Shown here piece by piece: positions 8,148 through 16,054 of a stretch of 64,000 nucleotides of DNA. The notes beneath the pieces are model-generated. The model did not search any database. It saw only the letters and a list, made by a program, of their open reading frames with translations, and had not been told where the DNA came from. The position numbers and the translations under genes are program-made. Each line of letters starts with the position of its first letter. Positions within the stretch are counted from its first letter, which is position 1. This stretch comes from GCA-2770975 sp050248915 (GTDB lineage: Bacteria; Cyanobacteriota; Sericytochromatia; UBA7694), in contig JBFWRL010000006.1 in assembly GCA_050248915.1 (NCBI GenBank), forward strand, positions 1 through 64,000. Reading direction: 5' to 3'.

Positions 8148-8876
8148 ATGACCTATACATCACTTGGCAAGCATTTGATTTCTGGGGGTGTCTGTCTGGC
8201 TTTTCTGGGAATGCCTGGAGTTATGCTTCAGGCCCCAGTGCAGGCAGCACCCCAGATTTCGGCTGCTGAAAAAGCTGAAGTAAAAAAGCTCTTGTTGGTT
8301 TTAACCACAGAGCGCAACCAGTATGTGCGGGCCCGTGCGGCCACTGAGTTGGGGATGATTGCAGATCCGAGTGCGCTCGAACAATTGCACACCTCCTTGG
8401 TCAAAGATCTCAGCACCCAGGTGCGCATGACCTCAGCCAGTGCGATCGCCCGAATCAACCAAAAATCCAGTGCCAAGCGGCTTTTACAGGCCCTTTTGAT
8501 CAATCGGGGCCGCACCGATGCCCAAATAGCGATTATTCGTGCCCTGGGAGATATGCGTGGCCATTCCCGTGAGTTGATTCCCGCCATTTTGCAATTATTG
8601 CGCAGCCCCAGCCCCTTTATCCGCGAGGCGGCTGTAGAGGCGCTCTGGAAAATCGGCGACAAAAAAGTCTCCAAATACCTGAACAAATTGCTCAAGACCG
8701 AAGACGATACCATGGTCAAGCTCACCCTCTGCAGCACCATTGCAGATTTTAAAGATCCCAATTCGATTCCGGTTTTGGAAAAAATTTCCAAACAAGCAGA
8801 TCAGCCTGTTGATGTGCGTGCCCTGGCCCAAGAGGCCCTCGACAAATTGTCTGAGATGGGTATCGAAGCGCCCTAA
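8148..8876 (+). CDS. exported HEAT-repeat protein
   Basis: A 242-residue protein starting at the ATG at 8148, four bases after the stop of the preceding gene; an in-frame GTG at 8124 would overlap that gene. Residues 1-34 look like a signal peptide ending in VQA. The rest consists of HEAT-like helical repeats, each with an Ala-Arg-x-x-Ala-Ala-x-x-Leu-Gly core (for example RARAATELGMIADPSA, IREAAVEALWKIGD and VRALAQEALDKL). HEAT repeats build a curved scaffold for protein-protein contact. Residues such as the PBS-lyase catalytic set are not evident. It is probably periplasmic, with an unknown partner. Tight spacing suggests transcription with the HTH-citrate synthase gene. Confidence 0.8.
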   Translation: MTYTSLGKHLISGGVCLAFLGMPGVMLQAPVQAAPQISAAEKAEVKKLLLVLTTERNQYVRARAATELGMIADPSALEQLHTSLVKDLSTQVRMTSASAIARINQKSSAKRLLQALLINRGRTDAQIAIIRALGDMRGHSRELIPAILQLLRSPSPFIREAAVEALWKIGDKKVSKYLNKLLKTEDDTMVKLTLCSTIADFKDPNSIPVLEKISKQADQPVDVRALAQEALDKLSEMGIEAP

Positions 8877-8961
8877 AATACAGCTCCTCAAGCACAGTGC
8901 TTGGGCTACCGTCGTGATCTTTTTTGCAGTGCTTAAATCTCCCGCGCTGACCCCTCTTCTG

Positions 8962-9810
8962 TTAAAAGCGGCTATGTAGACTCCACATAAAGCGCCGAAT
9001 CAGGGGAATAAAGCGCAGCCAACTCAATAGCTTGAGTTCCTCTTTTTCATCCAAATAACTCCATTCATCCAAGACCTTTAAACCCGCCACGCGCTTTTCC
9101 AATTCTCTGGCTGAGGCCAGCCCCGAATGGAATCTGGCCTGATCGCGCATGTGAAAGTGGTTTTGCAATATATTGCGAATAACCCAACCCCAGTTTTTGA
9201 CAAAGTAATGTGAGGCCATTTCACAGACCAATTCGCTGTCTTTAAAGGCATTCTGCATGGCGTTGAGCAATTCAAACAACTCTGTTTCGGGCAAATACAT
9301 AAACAGCCCTTCGGCCAAAAACAAGCGAGGCAGAGGGCAAGGTGGCAGGGCCTCAAACCAGAGGTGTTCTAAGACAGACTGGGTCAGACGGGTGGTGCGG
9401 GGGACCGATTCAAACAATTGGGCCCGCAAGGCCATCACAGGTGGCAAGTCCAATTCGACCCAAGTGGCTTGGCCATTGTCGCAGCGCGAAAAGCGGGTAT
9501 CTAGCCCGACACCCAAGCTCACCACCTGGCCCTGGGGAAAGCGCTGAAGATAGCGCTGGGTCAGGCGATCAAAATAACGGGTGCGCAAAACCAGGGCTCT
9601 GACCATCAGGGGATTCATTTTTCCGCGTGAAAAATGCCGGTAAAGCGGGCGCTCAGAATGATAAAAAAGCGGCAAAAACGCATCTGCAAGGGTCTCTGCA
9701 GCCGGGTCTTTGAGAAGGGGGCTCTGGCTGCGGCTTGCGATCACACGCGCATAAAAAGGCAGAAAAAGGGTCTCGGAGATATCCCCAAGACCCTTTAATT
9801 CAGCGTGCAT
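8962..9810 (-). CDS. class I SAM-dependent methyltransferase, LCM/TcmP-like
   Basis: A 282-residue protein resembling the leucine carboxyl methyltransferase/TcmP family of O-methyltransferases. The SAM-binding motif I is VVSLGVGLDTRF, with the acidic motif II residue in VELDLPPV. The conserved LFLAEGLFMYLP segment is typical of the family. It probably acts in the cytoplasm. The substrate is unknown, since family members methylate carboxylates, phenols and polyketides. It starts 9 bases after the stop of the nucleoside transporter gene, so the two are probably one transcript, but no shared pathway is obvious. It is convergent with the HEAT-repeat gene. Confidence 0.85.
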   Translation of the reverse strand: MHAELKGLGDISETLFLPFYARVIASRSQSPLLKDPAAETLADAFLPLFYHSERPLYRHFSRGKMNPLMVRALVLRTRYFDRLTQRYLQRFPQGQVVSLGVGLDTRFSRCDNGQATWVELDLPPVMALRAQLFESVPRTTRLTQSVLEHLWFEALPPCPLPRLFLAEGLFMYLPETELFELLNAMQNAFKDSELVCEMASHYFVKNWGWVIRNILQNHFHMRDQARFHSGLASARELEKRVAGLKVLDEWSYLDEKEELKLLSWLRFIPLIRRFMWSLHSRF

Positions 9811-9819
9811 TTAAGCGTT

Positions 9820-11067
9820 TTAAACCAACATCCCGGCAATGGTGGCAGTCATAAAACAGGCCAGAGAACCCGCGATGACTGCCCGAATGCCCAGACGGGC
9901 CAAATCCCCCCGGCGGCTGGGGGCGATTCCGCCAATGCCCCCAACTTGAATGGCAATGGAGCTTAAGTTGGAGAAGCCGCAAAGCGCATAGGTAATGATA
10001 ATCACCGAGCGCTTTTGCAATTCAACCCCACCGGGTTTGATGATTTCTGAGAGGTTGGCGTAAGCCACAAATTCGTTGATAATCGTCTTTTGGCCCAGCA
10101 ATGTTCCGATCACGCCGGCATCTTGCCAAGGCACCCCCATGATAAACGCCAGGGGGGCAAAGAGCCAGCCAAAGATCACTTCGAGTGAGAGGAAGGGCAG
10201 GCCAACAAAGCCACCCAGGGTTTTGACGCCAAAATTGACCATGGCAATCAGGGCAATAAAAGCCAACAACATGGCGGCCACGTTCAGGGCCAATTGCAGG
10301 CCTTCGCCAGCCCCACGGGCGGCGGCATCGATCACATTGGCATCGATGCTTTCCACTTCAAGTTTGGCTTCAGCCCCGGCGGTTTCGGGCACCTCGGTTT
10401 CGGGGACCATGATCTTGGCCATGACCAAGGCGGCGGGGGCCGACATCACGCTGGCGGCCATCAAATGGCCGGCAATCTCAGGAAAATTGCCGCGCAACAT
10501 GCCCACATAAGCGGCCATTACGCCGCCTGCCACTGTGGCCATACCGCCAACCATCACGGCCATCAGCTCGGATTGGGTCATTTTTTCGACAAAGGGTTTG
10601 ATTACCAAGGGCGCTTCGGTTTGGCCGACAAAAATATTGGCGGCTGCAGAGAGGGTTTCTGCGCCGCTGGTTTGCATGGTCTTGGACATGAGTTTGGCGA
10701 TCACATTGATCACGGCCTGCATCACACCGAGGTAATACAAAACGGTCATCAACGACGAGAAGAAGATGATCGTCGGCAAAACCCCAAAGGCAAAGATCAT
10801 GCCAAATTTTTCCATATCGACGAGGGTGCCAAAGATAAATTTGGAGCCCTCTAGGGTAAAATTGAGCAGGGTCCCAATGGCGTCATTGGCCCAAACGAAC
10901 ACCATTTGCACAGGGGTTTTGAGAATCAGCACCGCAAAAATGATCTGCATCAGGGTGCCTGCCACCACTACCCGCAGATTGATATGTTTGCGGTGCTCGG
11001 GCTTGCACAGGAGATAGGCAATCCCAAGCATCACAAACAGCCCAACAAAACTGATTAATTTATCCAT
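9820..11067 (-). CDS. NupC family concentrative nucleoside transporter
   Basis: An integral membrane protein of 415 residues, the normal size for bacterial CNT transporters, which take up nucleosides with protons or sodium ions. Family hallmarks are visible. The N-terminus has LLCKPEHRKHINLRVV. The central GQTEAPLVIKPF motif carries the Gln-Thr-Glu nucleoside/cation site, and GGMATVAGGVMAAYVGML follows it. A late segment, NEFVAYANL, contributes the second substrate-binding Asn-Glu pair. Hydrophobic helices run along the whole length. AAGGGATGA precedes the ATG. Whether it prefers purine or pyrimidine nucleosides cannot be read here. The adenosine deaminase gene about 5 kb away would be a natural metabolic partner. 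Confidence 0.92.
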   Translation of the reverse strand: MDKLISFVGLFVMLGIAYLLCKPEHRKHINLRVVVAGTLMQIIFAVLILKTPVQMVFVWANDAIGTLLNFTLEGSKFIFGTLVDMEKFGMIFAFGVLPTIIFFSSLMTVLYYLGVMQAVINVIAKLMSKTMQTSGAETLSAAANIFVGQTEAPLVIKPFVEKMTQSELMAVMVGGMATVAGGVMAAYVGMLRGNFPEIAGHLMAASVMSAPAALVMAKIMVPETEVPETAGAEAKLEVESIDANVIDAAARGAGEGLQLALNVAAMLLAFIALIAMVNFGVKTLGGFVGLPFLSLEVIFGWLFAPLAFIMGVPWQDAGVIGTLLGQKTIINEFVAYANLSEIIKPGGVELQKRSVIIITYALCGFSNLSSIAIQVGGIGGIAPSRRGDLARLGIRAVIAGSLACFMTATIAGMLV

Positions 11068-11138
11068 ACCGTCATCCCTTACATTCAGACTTTAAACTTT
11101 CAGACTCCATCCAAGCGTGGCAAATGTGGGTTTAAATC

Positions 11139-11169
11139 AAAAAGGCCCATCTCTTGTTTGAGATGGACC
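11139..11169 (-). terminator. intrinsic terminator of DUF475 gene
   Basis: On the - strand a stem of about 10 base pairs (GGTCCATCTC / GAGATGGGCC, one mismatch) with a short loop is followed by five T residues. It lies 6 bases beyond the stop of the gene ending at 11176 and separates that gene from nupC-type transport. Confidence 0.75.
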
Positions 11170-11175
11170 CACTCT

Positions 11176-12189
11176 TTAAACGCTGACCTGTTCCTTGCGC
11201 TTGCTGAGCACCGAGGAGACCAGCGAGAGCACAATAAACGCCAAACCAATAAAACCTGTAATCACTTCAGAAATATGCATCACAATGCTGGCGAGCATAA
11301 TCATGGCCAAGGCACCAATGGCATAATGGGCCCCGTGTTCGAGGTAAATATACTGGTCCAGGGTTTCTTTTTCAACCAGAAAGATGGTCAAAGATCGCAC
11401 AAACATCGCGCCGATCGCCAAACCGACCATGATAATCACCACATCAGAGGTGATCGCAAAAGCGCCCACCACCCCGTCCAGTGAAAAAGACGCATCCAGA
11501 ATTTCCAGATAAATAAAACTCATGGCGCCTGCATTTTTGGCGGTATTGCCAATCATGTTTTCCAGACCCTGAGATTCAAACAGGGTGGCAAAACTGCCCA
11601 CCAAAACGAAGAGTACAACCCCGAATAGCCCTGAGAGCATCACTGTCATGCGCTCGTGTTCGGGAACAAAACTCTGGGCCACCATCAACACGATAATGGC
11701 CACAATCACTTCAATCGATTCAAGTTTGCCCACTTTGGACAGACCCGATTCCAAGACGTGGATCCAGTGTACTTCTTTGTTGTCGTCCAAAATGAACGAG
11801 AGAAAGACCAATAAGAGAAACATGCCACCAAATGCGGCAATTGAGACATGCGACTTTTCCAGTTGATGGGCGTATTCCTTGGGGCTGTTGAGCGCCATCA
11901 GCGTTACGTCAACCAAACCATGGCCAGTGGCGATGGCCACAATCAAAACCGGAAACACCAAGCGCATGCCAAAAACGGCAATCAACATGCCCCAAATCAA
12001 AAAGCGCCTTCGCCATTTGTCGTCCATGGTCTTGAGCACGGAGGCATTGACCACGGCATTGTCAAAGGAGAGGCTGACTTCCATCACGCTTAAAATGGCC
12101 GCGATCAGAACACCCACGCCGCCACCCCAGAGAAAAGCACAAAGCAAACCAATCAGGGTGATGATAAAAGAGGCTCTAAAATATTTCAT
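11176..12189 (-). CDS. DUF475 / TerC-superfamily integral membrane protein
   Basis: A 337-residue polytopic membrane protein with about eight hydrophobic segments. Two conserved acidic membrane motifs, VMEVSLSFDNAVVNA near residue 40 and LDASFSLDGVVGA near residue 215, match the DUF475 branch of the TerC superfamily. These proteins are thought to export divalent metal ions such as Mn2+ or to help load exported metalloproteins. The charged loop SKRKEQ at the C-terminus should face the cytoplasm. It has its own terminator. The start is preceded by AGGAA. The substrate is inferred only from the family. Confidence 0.85.
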   Translation of the reverse strand: MKYFRASFIITLIGLLCAFLWGGGVGVLIAAILSVMEVSLSFDNAVVNASVLKTMDDKWRRRFLIWGMLIAVFGMRLVFPVLIVAIATGHGLVDVTLMALNSPKEYAHQLEKSHVSIAAFGGMFLLLVFLSFILDDNKEVHWIHVLESGLSKVGKLESIEVIVAIIVLMVAQSFVPEHERMTVMLSGLFGVVLFVLVGSFATLFESQGLENMIGNTAKNAGAMSFIYLEILDASFSLDGVVGAFAITSDVVIIMVGLAIGAMFVRSLTIFLVEKETLDQYIYLEHGAHYAIGALAMIMLASIVMHISEVITGFIGLAFIVLSLVSSVLSKRKEQVSV

Positions 12190-12351
12190 GGGGCCAATTC
12201 CTGCCGATCCAAACCAGCAAGCAAATGGGCCTCAAAAGGTGTAGCGATAGTCGATGAATGTATCATATTTTTACCGTGTTGTACTGTAACAAACTAGCAC
12301 GAAATCGAGCAGATGAACAGATCCGAGGGGCATGCCTCTTGCGGAGCTGCT
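12190..12351. other. intergenic region with no recognised gene
   Basis: This 162-base spacer lies between the start of the DUF475 gene and the end of tatD, both on the - strand. It must hold the DUF475 promoter and the tatD terminator. An AT-rich stretch at 12255-12295 could be the promoter. I see no convincing hairpin with a T-run and no small ORF. Confidence 0.4.
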
Positions 12352-13140
12352 TTAAAAGCGAAAGAGGTGGCGGGCATTTTCGGTGGTGATTTGGGCAATG
12401 TCTTCGGGTTCTGCCTGCTTGAGCTGGGCCAATTGTTGCAGTACCTGGGGCAAATAGGCTGGCTCATTGCGTTTGCCACGGTAGGGAACCGGTGCCAGCC
12501 AGGGGCTATCGGTTTCGAGCAAAAGATGGGCTGTGTCGATTTCTTTGGCGATGGCCTGCAGGTTTTGGGCGCTGCGAAAAGTCAACACCCCCCCAAAAGC
12601 CAGAAAAAAATTCATTTCAATCGCCGCCTGGGCAAAGGCCCAATCCCCCGAAAAACAATGCATTACGCCTCCCACTTCTTGGGCGTCTTCTTCTTTGAGA
12701 ATGCTGAGCAGATCTTCGTAGGCCTGTCGGCTGTCGGCTTTGTCGCGAACATGTAAGATCAAGGGCAGATCCAATTGATGGGCCAGTTGAATCTGCTTGC
12801 GCAGACTGTGGTGCTGCACCTCCGGGGGAGAGCTGTCCCAGTAATAGTCCAGCCCTGTTTCACCTATCGCCACCACATGGGGGGAGGCCGACATTTCCAA
12901 GAATTGGGCTTCTGTCTCTGGGTTCCATGTCAGGGCGTCTTGGGGGTGAATGCCCAAGCCACAATAGAGCAAACCCGGATAGCGCTGCGCCAATTCCAAA
13001 GCAGAAAGACAGCTCTCGAGAGTGACGCCCGGCAATAACATCCGGATCAGTCCCTCATCGAGAGCCCTTTGTATGACCTCAGGCCGGTCGTCTTTGTAGT
13101 CGTCCAGATTGAGGTGGGTATGGGTGTCGATCAAATGCAT
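12352..13140 (-). CDS. tatD: TatD family deoxyribonuclease
   Basis: A metal-dependent hydrolase of the TatD family (262 residues), associated with 3'-5' exonuclease activity in DNA repair and quality control. All family motifs are present: DTHTHLNLDD near the start (two metal-binding His), GETGLDYYW (bridging Glu), LILHVRD (His), GVMHCFSGD (His) and ETDSPWLAP (Asp). It begins 14 bases after the rplL stop and so is probably expressed as the last gene of the ribosomal protein operon. That placement is unusual. The protein is expected in the cytoplasm. Confidence 0.93.
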   Translation of the reverse strand: MHLIDTHTHLNLDDYKDDRPEVIQRALDEGLIRMLLPGVTLESCLSALELAQRYPGLLYCGLGIHPQDALTWNPETEAQFLEMSASPHVVAIGETGLDYYWDSSPPEVQHHSLRKQIQLAHQLDLPLILHVRDKADSRQAYEDLLSILKEEDAQEVGGVMHCFSGDWAFAQAAIEMNFFLAFGGVLTFRSAQNLQAIAKEIDTAHLLLETDSPWLAPVPYRGKRNEPAYLPQVLQQLAQLKQAEPEDIAQITTENARHLFRF

Positions 13141-13154
13141 GTCCGAGGACAGGC

Positions 13155-13532
13155 TTATTTGATTTCGACTTTGCCGCCTTCAGCTTCGAGCTGGGCTTTG
13201 ATAGCTTCAGCTTCTTCTTTGCTTGCGCCTTCTTTAACGGGCTTGGGCAGGCTGTCAACGAGTTCTTTGGCTTCTTTCAAACCAAGGCCAGTCAGTTCGC
13301 GAACGACTTTCAGTACCTTGATTTTATTGGCGCCAGCGTCAGCCAGGATGACGTCGAAATCGGTTTTTTCTTCTTCAGCAGCAGCGGCAGCAGGGCCGGC
13401 AGCGGCTACGGCCACGGGGGCAGCAGCAGAAACACCGAATTTATCTTCAAACATCTTCACCAGATCAGCGACTTCCAGCAGGCTCATGCTGCCGACGGCT
13501 TCAACGATATCTTCTTTGGTCAGAGTAGCCAT
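13155..13532 (-). CDS. rplL: 50S ribosomal protein L7/L12
   Basis: A 125-residue stalk protein of the large ribosomal subunit. It has the three expected parts: an N-terminal dimerisation helix pair (about 1-35, LLEVADLVKMFEDKFGV), an Ala/Gly-rich hinge (36-52) and the C-terminal factor-binding domain (from EKTDFDVIL), with KIKVLKVVRELTGLGLKEAKELVD almost invariant. Dimers bind L10 and recruit elongation factors. It lies 18 bases after rplJ in the usual order. The ribosome site is strong (GAAGGAG before the ATG). Confidence 0.98.
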   Translation of the reverse strand: MATLTKEDIVEAVGSMSLLEVADLVKMFEDKFGVSAAAPVAVAAAGPAAAAAEEEKTDFDVILADAGANKIKVLKVVRELTGLGLKEAKELVDSLPKPVKEGASKEEAEAIKAQLEAEGGKVEIK

Positions 13533-13550
13533 TGTAATGCTCCTTCTCGA

Positions 13551-14084
13551 TTAACTGTTTTCTTCTTTTTGTTTGCGAACGGCTTCCAGTGCATAGACCA
13601 GATTCCGGGCCACCCCAGAAAGGGTGATGACGACGCCCTGAGCGGGAGATTGCATGGAACCCAACAATTTGGATACCATTTCTTCACGACTGGGCAGGGT
13701 TGCGATTTGATGCAGATCTTTGGCAGAAACTGCCTTGCCTTCTACAATGCCACCGCGAATTTCAAGTTCCTTTTTGGTTTCCTTGAAATAGTCCAAGAGG
13801 GTCTTCACAGGGGTCACCGGATCGTTAAATCCGAAAACCAGTGCCGTGGGGCCTTCCAGGTAACTGTCAATGGCGGGCATGCCTTCAGTTTCCTGAAGCG
13901 CACGGCGGACAAGGGTGTTCTTGGCCACTGTGTAGTCCCCACCTGCAGCAAGCAAGCGGCGACGCAATTCGTTCATTTCTTTGACAGACAGACCTCTGTA
14001 GTCAGAGACCATTGCCAATTTTGTCCGGGAAAATTGCTCTTTAAGCTCAACAACCCGTTCTTGTTTCTGGGCAAGAGTAACCAT
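13551..14084 (-). CDS. rplJ: 50S ribosomal protein L10
   Basis: A 177-residue protein that anchors L7/L12 dimers to the ribosome at helices 42-44 of 23S rRNA. The N-terminal RNA-binding domain has the conserved SDYRGLSVKEMNELRRRL and YTVAKNTLVRRAL segments; the C-terminal helix (about 140-177) binds L7/L12. It starts only 11 bases after the rplA stop. This leaves no room for the structured L10 leader RNA found before rplJ in many bacteria, so autogenous control by L10 must differ or act from upstream. Confidence 0.97.
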   Translation of the reverse strand: MVTLAQKQERVVELKEQFSRTKLAMVSDYRGLSVKEMNELRRRLLAAGGDYTVAKNTLVRRALQETEGMPAIDSYLEGPTALVFGFNDPVTPVKTLLDYFKETKKELEIRGGIVEGKAVSAKDLHQIATLPSREEMVSKLLGSMQSPAQGVVITLSGVARNLVYALEAVRKQKEENS

Positions 14085-14095
14085 CGTTTTTCTCC

Positions 14096-14818
14096 TTATT
14101 CAACCGCAGATAGTTCGTTCAACCGGCCAAGATCGACATGCAGACCCGGGCCCATCGTTGAAGACAGAGCGAAGGTTTTGATGTATTGACCTTTTGCGGC
14201 AGAAGGCTTGACTTTCATGATGGCACCGTAAACGGCAGCCAGATTGCGCATCAAGCGAACTGATTCGAAAGAGGATTTGCCAATCGCCACGTGCACATTG
14301 CCTTGGCGATCATTGCGGAATTCCACTTTCCCACCTTTGAACTCGGTCACGGCTTTGCTCACTGCATCGGGTGAAGGAGCGACGACGGTACCAGCTTTGG
14401 GGTTGGGCATCAGTTTTTTGGGGCCGAGAATTTTACCCAGCTTGGACAGCGGGGCCATCATGTCGGCAGTGGCAATCAGAACGTCGAAATCGAACCAGCC
14501 GCCTTGAATTTTTTCAATCAGCTCATCAGCGCCAGCATCAACGGCCCCTGCTTCAACAGCGGCTTTAATGGCGGGGCCTTTGGCTGCCACTACCACGCGG
14601 ACGGTTTGACCCGTACCTTCGGGCAGTGAGACGGTGGAGCGTACCTGCTGATCAGCATGTTTGGGATTGATCCCCAAACAAAAGGCGACTTCCACGGTTT
14701 CATCAAATTTGGCCAAGCTGGTTTTTTTGACCAGTTCTACAGCCTCAGAGGGAGAAAATTGGGCCTGGTCTCCCACCAGTTCATTCATTTGTTTTTGTCT
14801 TTTACTCAAACGTGCCAT
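14096..14818 (-). CDS. rplA: 50S ribosomal protein L1
   Basis: A 240-residue protein of the L1 stalk, which helps release deacylated tRNA from the E site. The sequence has the classic KFDETVEVAFCLGINPKHADQQVR, GTGQTVRVVV and LGPKKLMPNPKAGTV segments in order. L1 is also the translational repressor of the rplK-rplA operon in many bacteria, binding its own mRNA near the rplK start. It begins 19 bases after rplK. The start ATG follows a Shine-Dalgarno-like AAGGA. Confidence 0.98.
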   Translation of the reverse strand: MARLSKRQKQMNELVGDQAQFSPSEAVELVKKTSLAKFDETVEVAFCLGINPKHADQQVRSTVSLPEGTGQTVRVVVAAKGPAIKAAVEAGAVDAGADELIEKIQGGWFDFDVLIATADMMAPLSKLGKILGPKKLMPNPKAGTVVAPSPDAVSKAVTEFKGGKVEFRNDRQGNVHVAIGKSSFESVRLMRNLAAVYGAIMKVKPSAAKGQYIKTFALSSTMGPGLHVDLGRLNELSAVE

Positions 14819-14837
14819 GGCTCAGTCCTTTATCCTG

Positions 14838-15293
14838 TTATTTAACAGCCACGCCCATGCTGCGAGCAGAGCCTTCAATCATCTTGATGGCTGCAGCCAT
14901 ATCCCGCGCATTGAGGTCAGGCATTTTGGCCTGGGCAATTTCTTTGACCTGGTCGGAGGTCAAAGTGCCAACAATGGTTTTTTGGGGATTAGCAGAGCCA
15001 CTTTCGATCTTGAGAGCTTTCTTGATCAGCGCAGAGGCGGGTGGAGTTTTGGTAACAAAGGTAAAAGAGCGGTCATCATAGACACTGATCTCAACAGGAA
15101 TAATCATGCCTACCTGATCTTTGGTGCGATCATTGTAGGCCTTGCAGAACTCCATGATGTTCACGCCATGTTGGCCGAGAGCCGGACCGATGGGCGGAGC
15201 GGGGTTTGCTTTGCCTGCATTAATTTGCAGCTTGATCAGGGCAGTGACTTCTTTGCCCTTGCCTTTTCCTTTTTTAGCTGGTGGTGGTGCCAT
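14838..15293 (-). CDS. rplK: 50S ribosomal protein L11
   Basis: A 151-residue protein of the GTPase-associated centre, which binds 23S rRNA with L10. The conserved PAPPIGPALGQHGVNIMEFCKAYN segment and the C-terminal rRNA-binding part (SDQVKEIAQAKMPDLNA, GSARSMGV) are clear. The N-terminus carries a Lys/Gly-rich extension (KKGKGKGKE). No ribosome site lies within 12 bases of the ATG; the only strong one, AAAGGAGG, is about 45 bases upstream, beyond a hairpin. It is the first gene of rplK-rplA-rplJ-rplL-tatD. The usual upstream neighbours secE and nusG are missing. Confidence 0.97.
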   Translation of the reverse strand: MAPPPAKKGKGKGKEVTALIKLQINAGKANPAPPIGPALGQHGVNIMEFCKAYNDRTKDQVGMIIPVEISVYDDRSFTFVTKTPPASALIKKALKIESGSANPQKTIVGTLTSDQVKEIAQAKMPDLNARDMAAAIKMIEGSARSMGVAVK

Positions 15294-15595
15294 ATAATTC
15301 GGGCGACGTACTCTCCGAGGGGAAGTCGCCGACCTCCTTTATCCTTCTAATTTTCAACAATCTGATACCTGAGTTGAACGCTCCACAGTCATGGACATAC
15401 AATTTTAGGTACTGCACCTTTTCTCGGCTCTGTTTCGAACGGCGACAGCGCTTTTTCAGGTTTTGCCTAAACAAAAGCCGTCTAAACCAAAGTCTGTTGA
15501 ACAGGGCGTGAAAAACGACGCGGGTACACAATCATGTAAATATCTATGTGCAAACATCAAAATCAAATATCACACAATTCAGATACCACATTATA
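15294..15595 (-). promoter_or_regulatory. promoter and leader of the rplK operon
   Basis: About 300 bases without a gene lie upstream of rplK. A perfect -10 hexamer TATAAT is at 15590-15595 (- strand); its -35 partner is weak. Near the start codon the leader reads AAAGGAGG, then GGCGAC, a 17-base loop, GTCGCC, and 11 bases later the ATG. Folding this six-pair stem would bring the Shine-Dalgarno sequence to a normal distance. The region could also be the site where L1 represses translation. The leader boundaries and its regulator are inferred. Confidence 0.45.
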
Positions 15596-15599
15596 CACG

Positions 15600-16054
15600 A
15601 TCTTTTACTAAACAAAAGTAGAACGTTAATGAAAATTTAGTCTCATCAAAGCGCTCTGGAGTTCGTGCTAAGGGCAAAATGAAGGATTGTAATGATTTCC
15701 CTGAAGGAGACATGCCGGGGGTCGAAGCAGATGTTGAAACGCCGGAGCCGAAAATGAAATGGCTACCGGGGGGATTTTGTCCCGACCAGGGGCGGACCCT
15801 GTTTCGCTTCTTCAGGTTTCCACGATATCTTTACAGTCTTTGCATTTTTTTCTTGGGCGCAAAATCCATCTTTTACAGTTACTTATTTTTAGTTACTTAT
15901 TCAGTCTGATCGCATACCAATGCTGTCAGAATAAAAATTATAGATCAAGCCAGCTAAATCTGTAAGGGGATATCCTTAAAACCTACTCCCCCTCCCCTGT
16001 CTGCTAAAATGGAAAGAATTAAAAAAATAGAAACGCGAAGAAAGAAGGGCACGT
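15600..16054. other. gene-poor spacer with GC-rich hairpins and a possible tnpB relic
   Basis: This divergent spacer between the rplK leader and add is mostly AT-rich. An unlike GC-rich patch lies at 15708-15812. It holds two neighbouring hairpins: CGGG/CCCG at 15767-15784 and the perfect CAGGG-N5-CCCTG at 15787-15801. At 15729-15747 it matches the 3' part of the tnpB gene of this window (54003-54021) at 18 of 19 bases. A 76-codon frame from 15679 covers the patch but lacks a good ribosome site. The patch may be the decayed tail of an older transposon. The add promoter should lie near the -10-like TAAAAT close to 16005. Confidence 0.35.

Noticed and set aside
8889..8903. CAAGCA/TGCTTG hairpin after the HEAT-repeat gene as an intrinsic terminator
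   Set aside because: The stem is only six pairs and the T-run lies 17 bases further on, too distant for a standard terminator.
15274..15531. 85-codon frame on the - strand overlapping the rplK start
   Set aside because: It covers the rplK leader and start in another frame, has no ribosome site and a composition unlike the genes around it.
15679..15909. 76-codon + strand frame in the spacer before add, as a real gene
   Set aside because: It has no good ribosome site, is half GC-rich and half AT-rich, and its middle resembles a tnpB tail. It is kept only as a possible relic.
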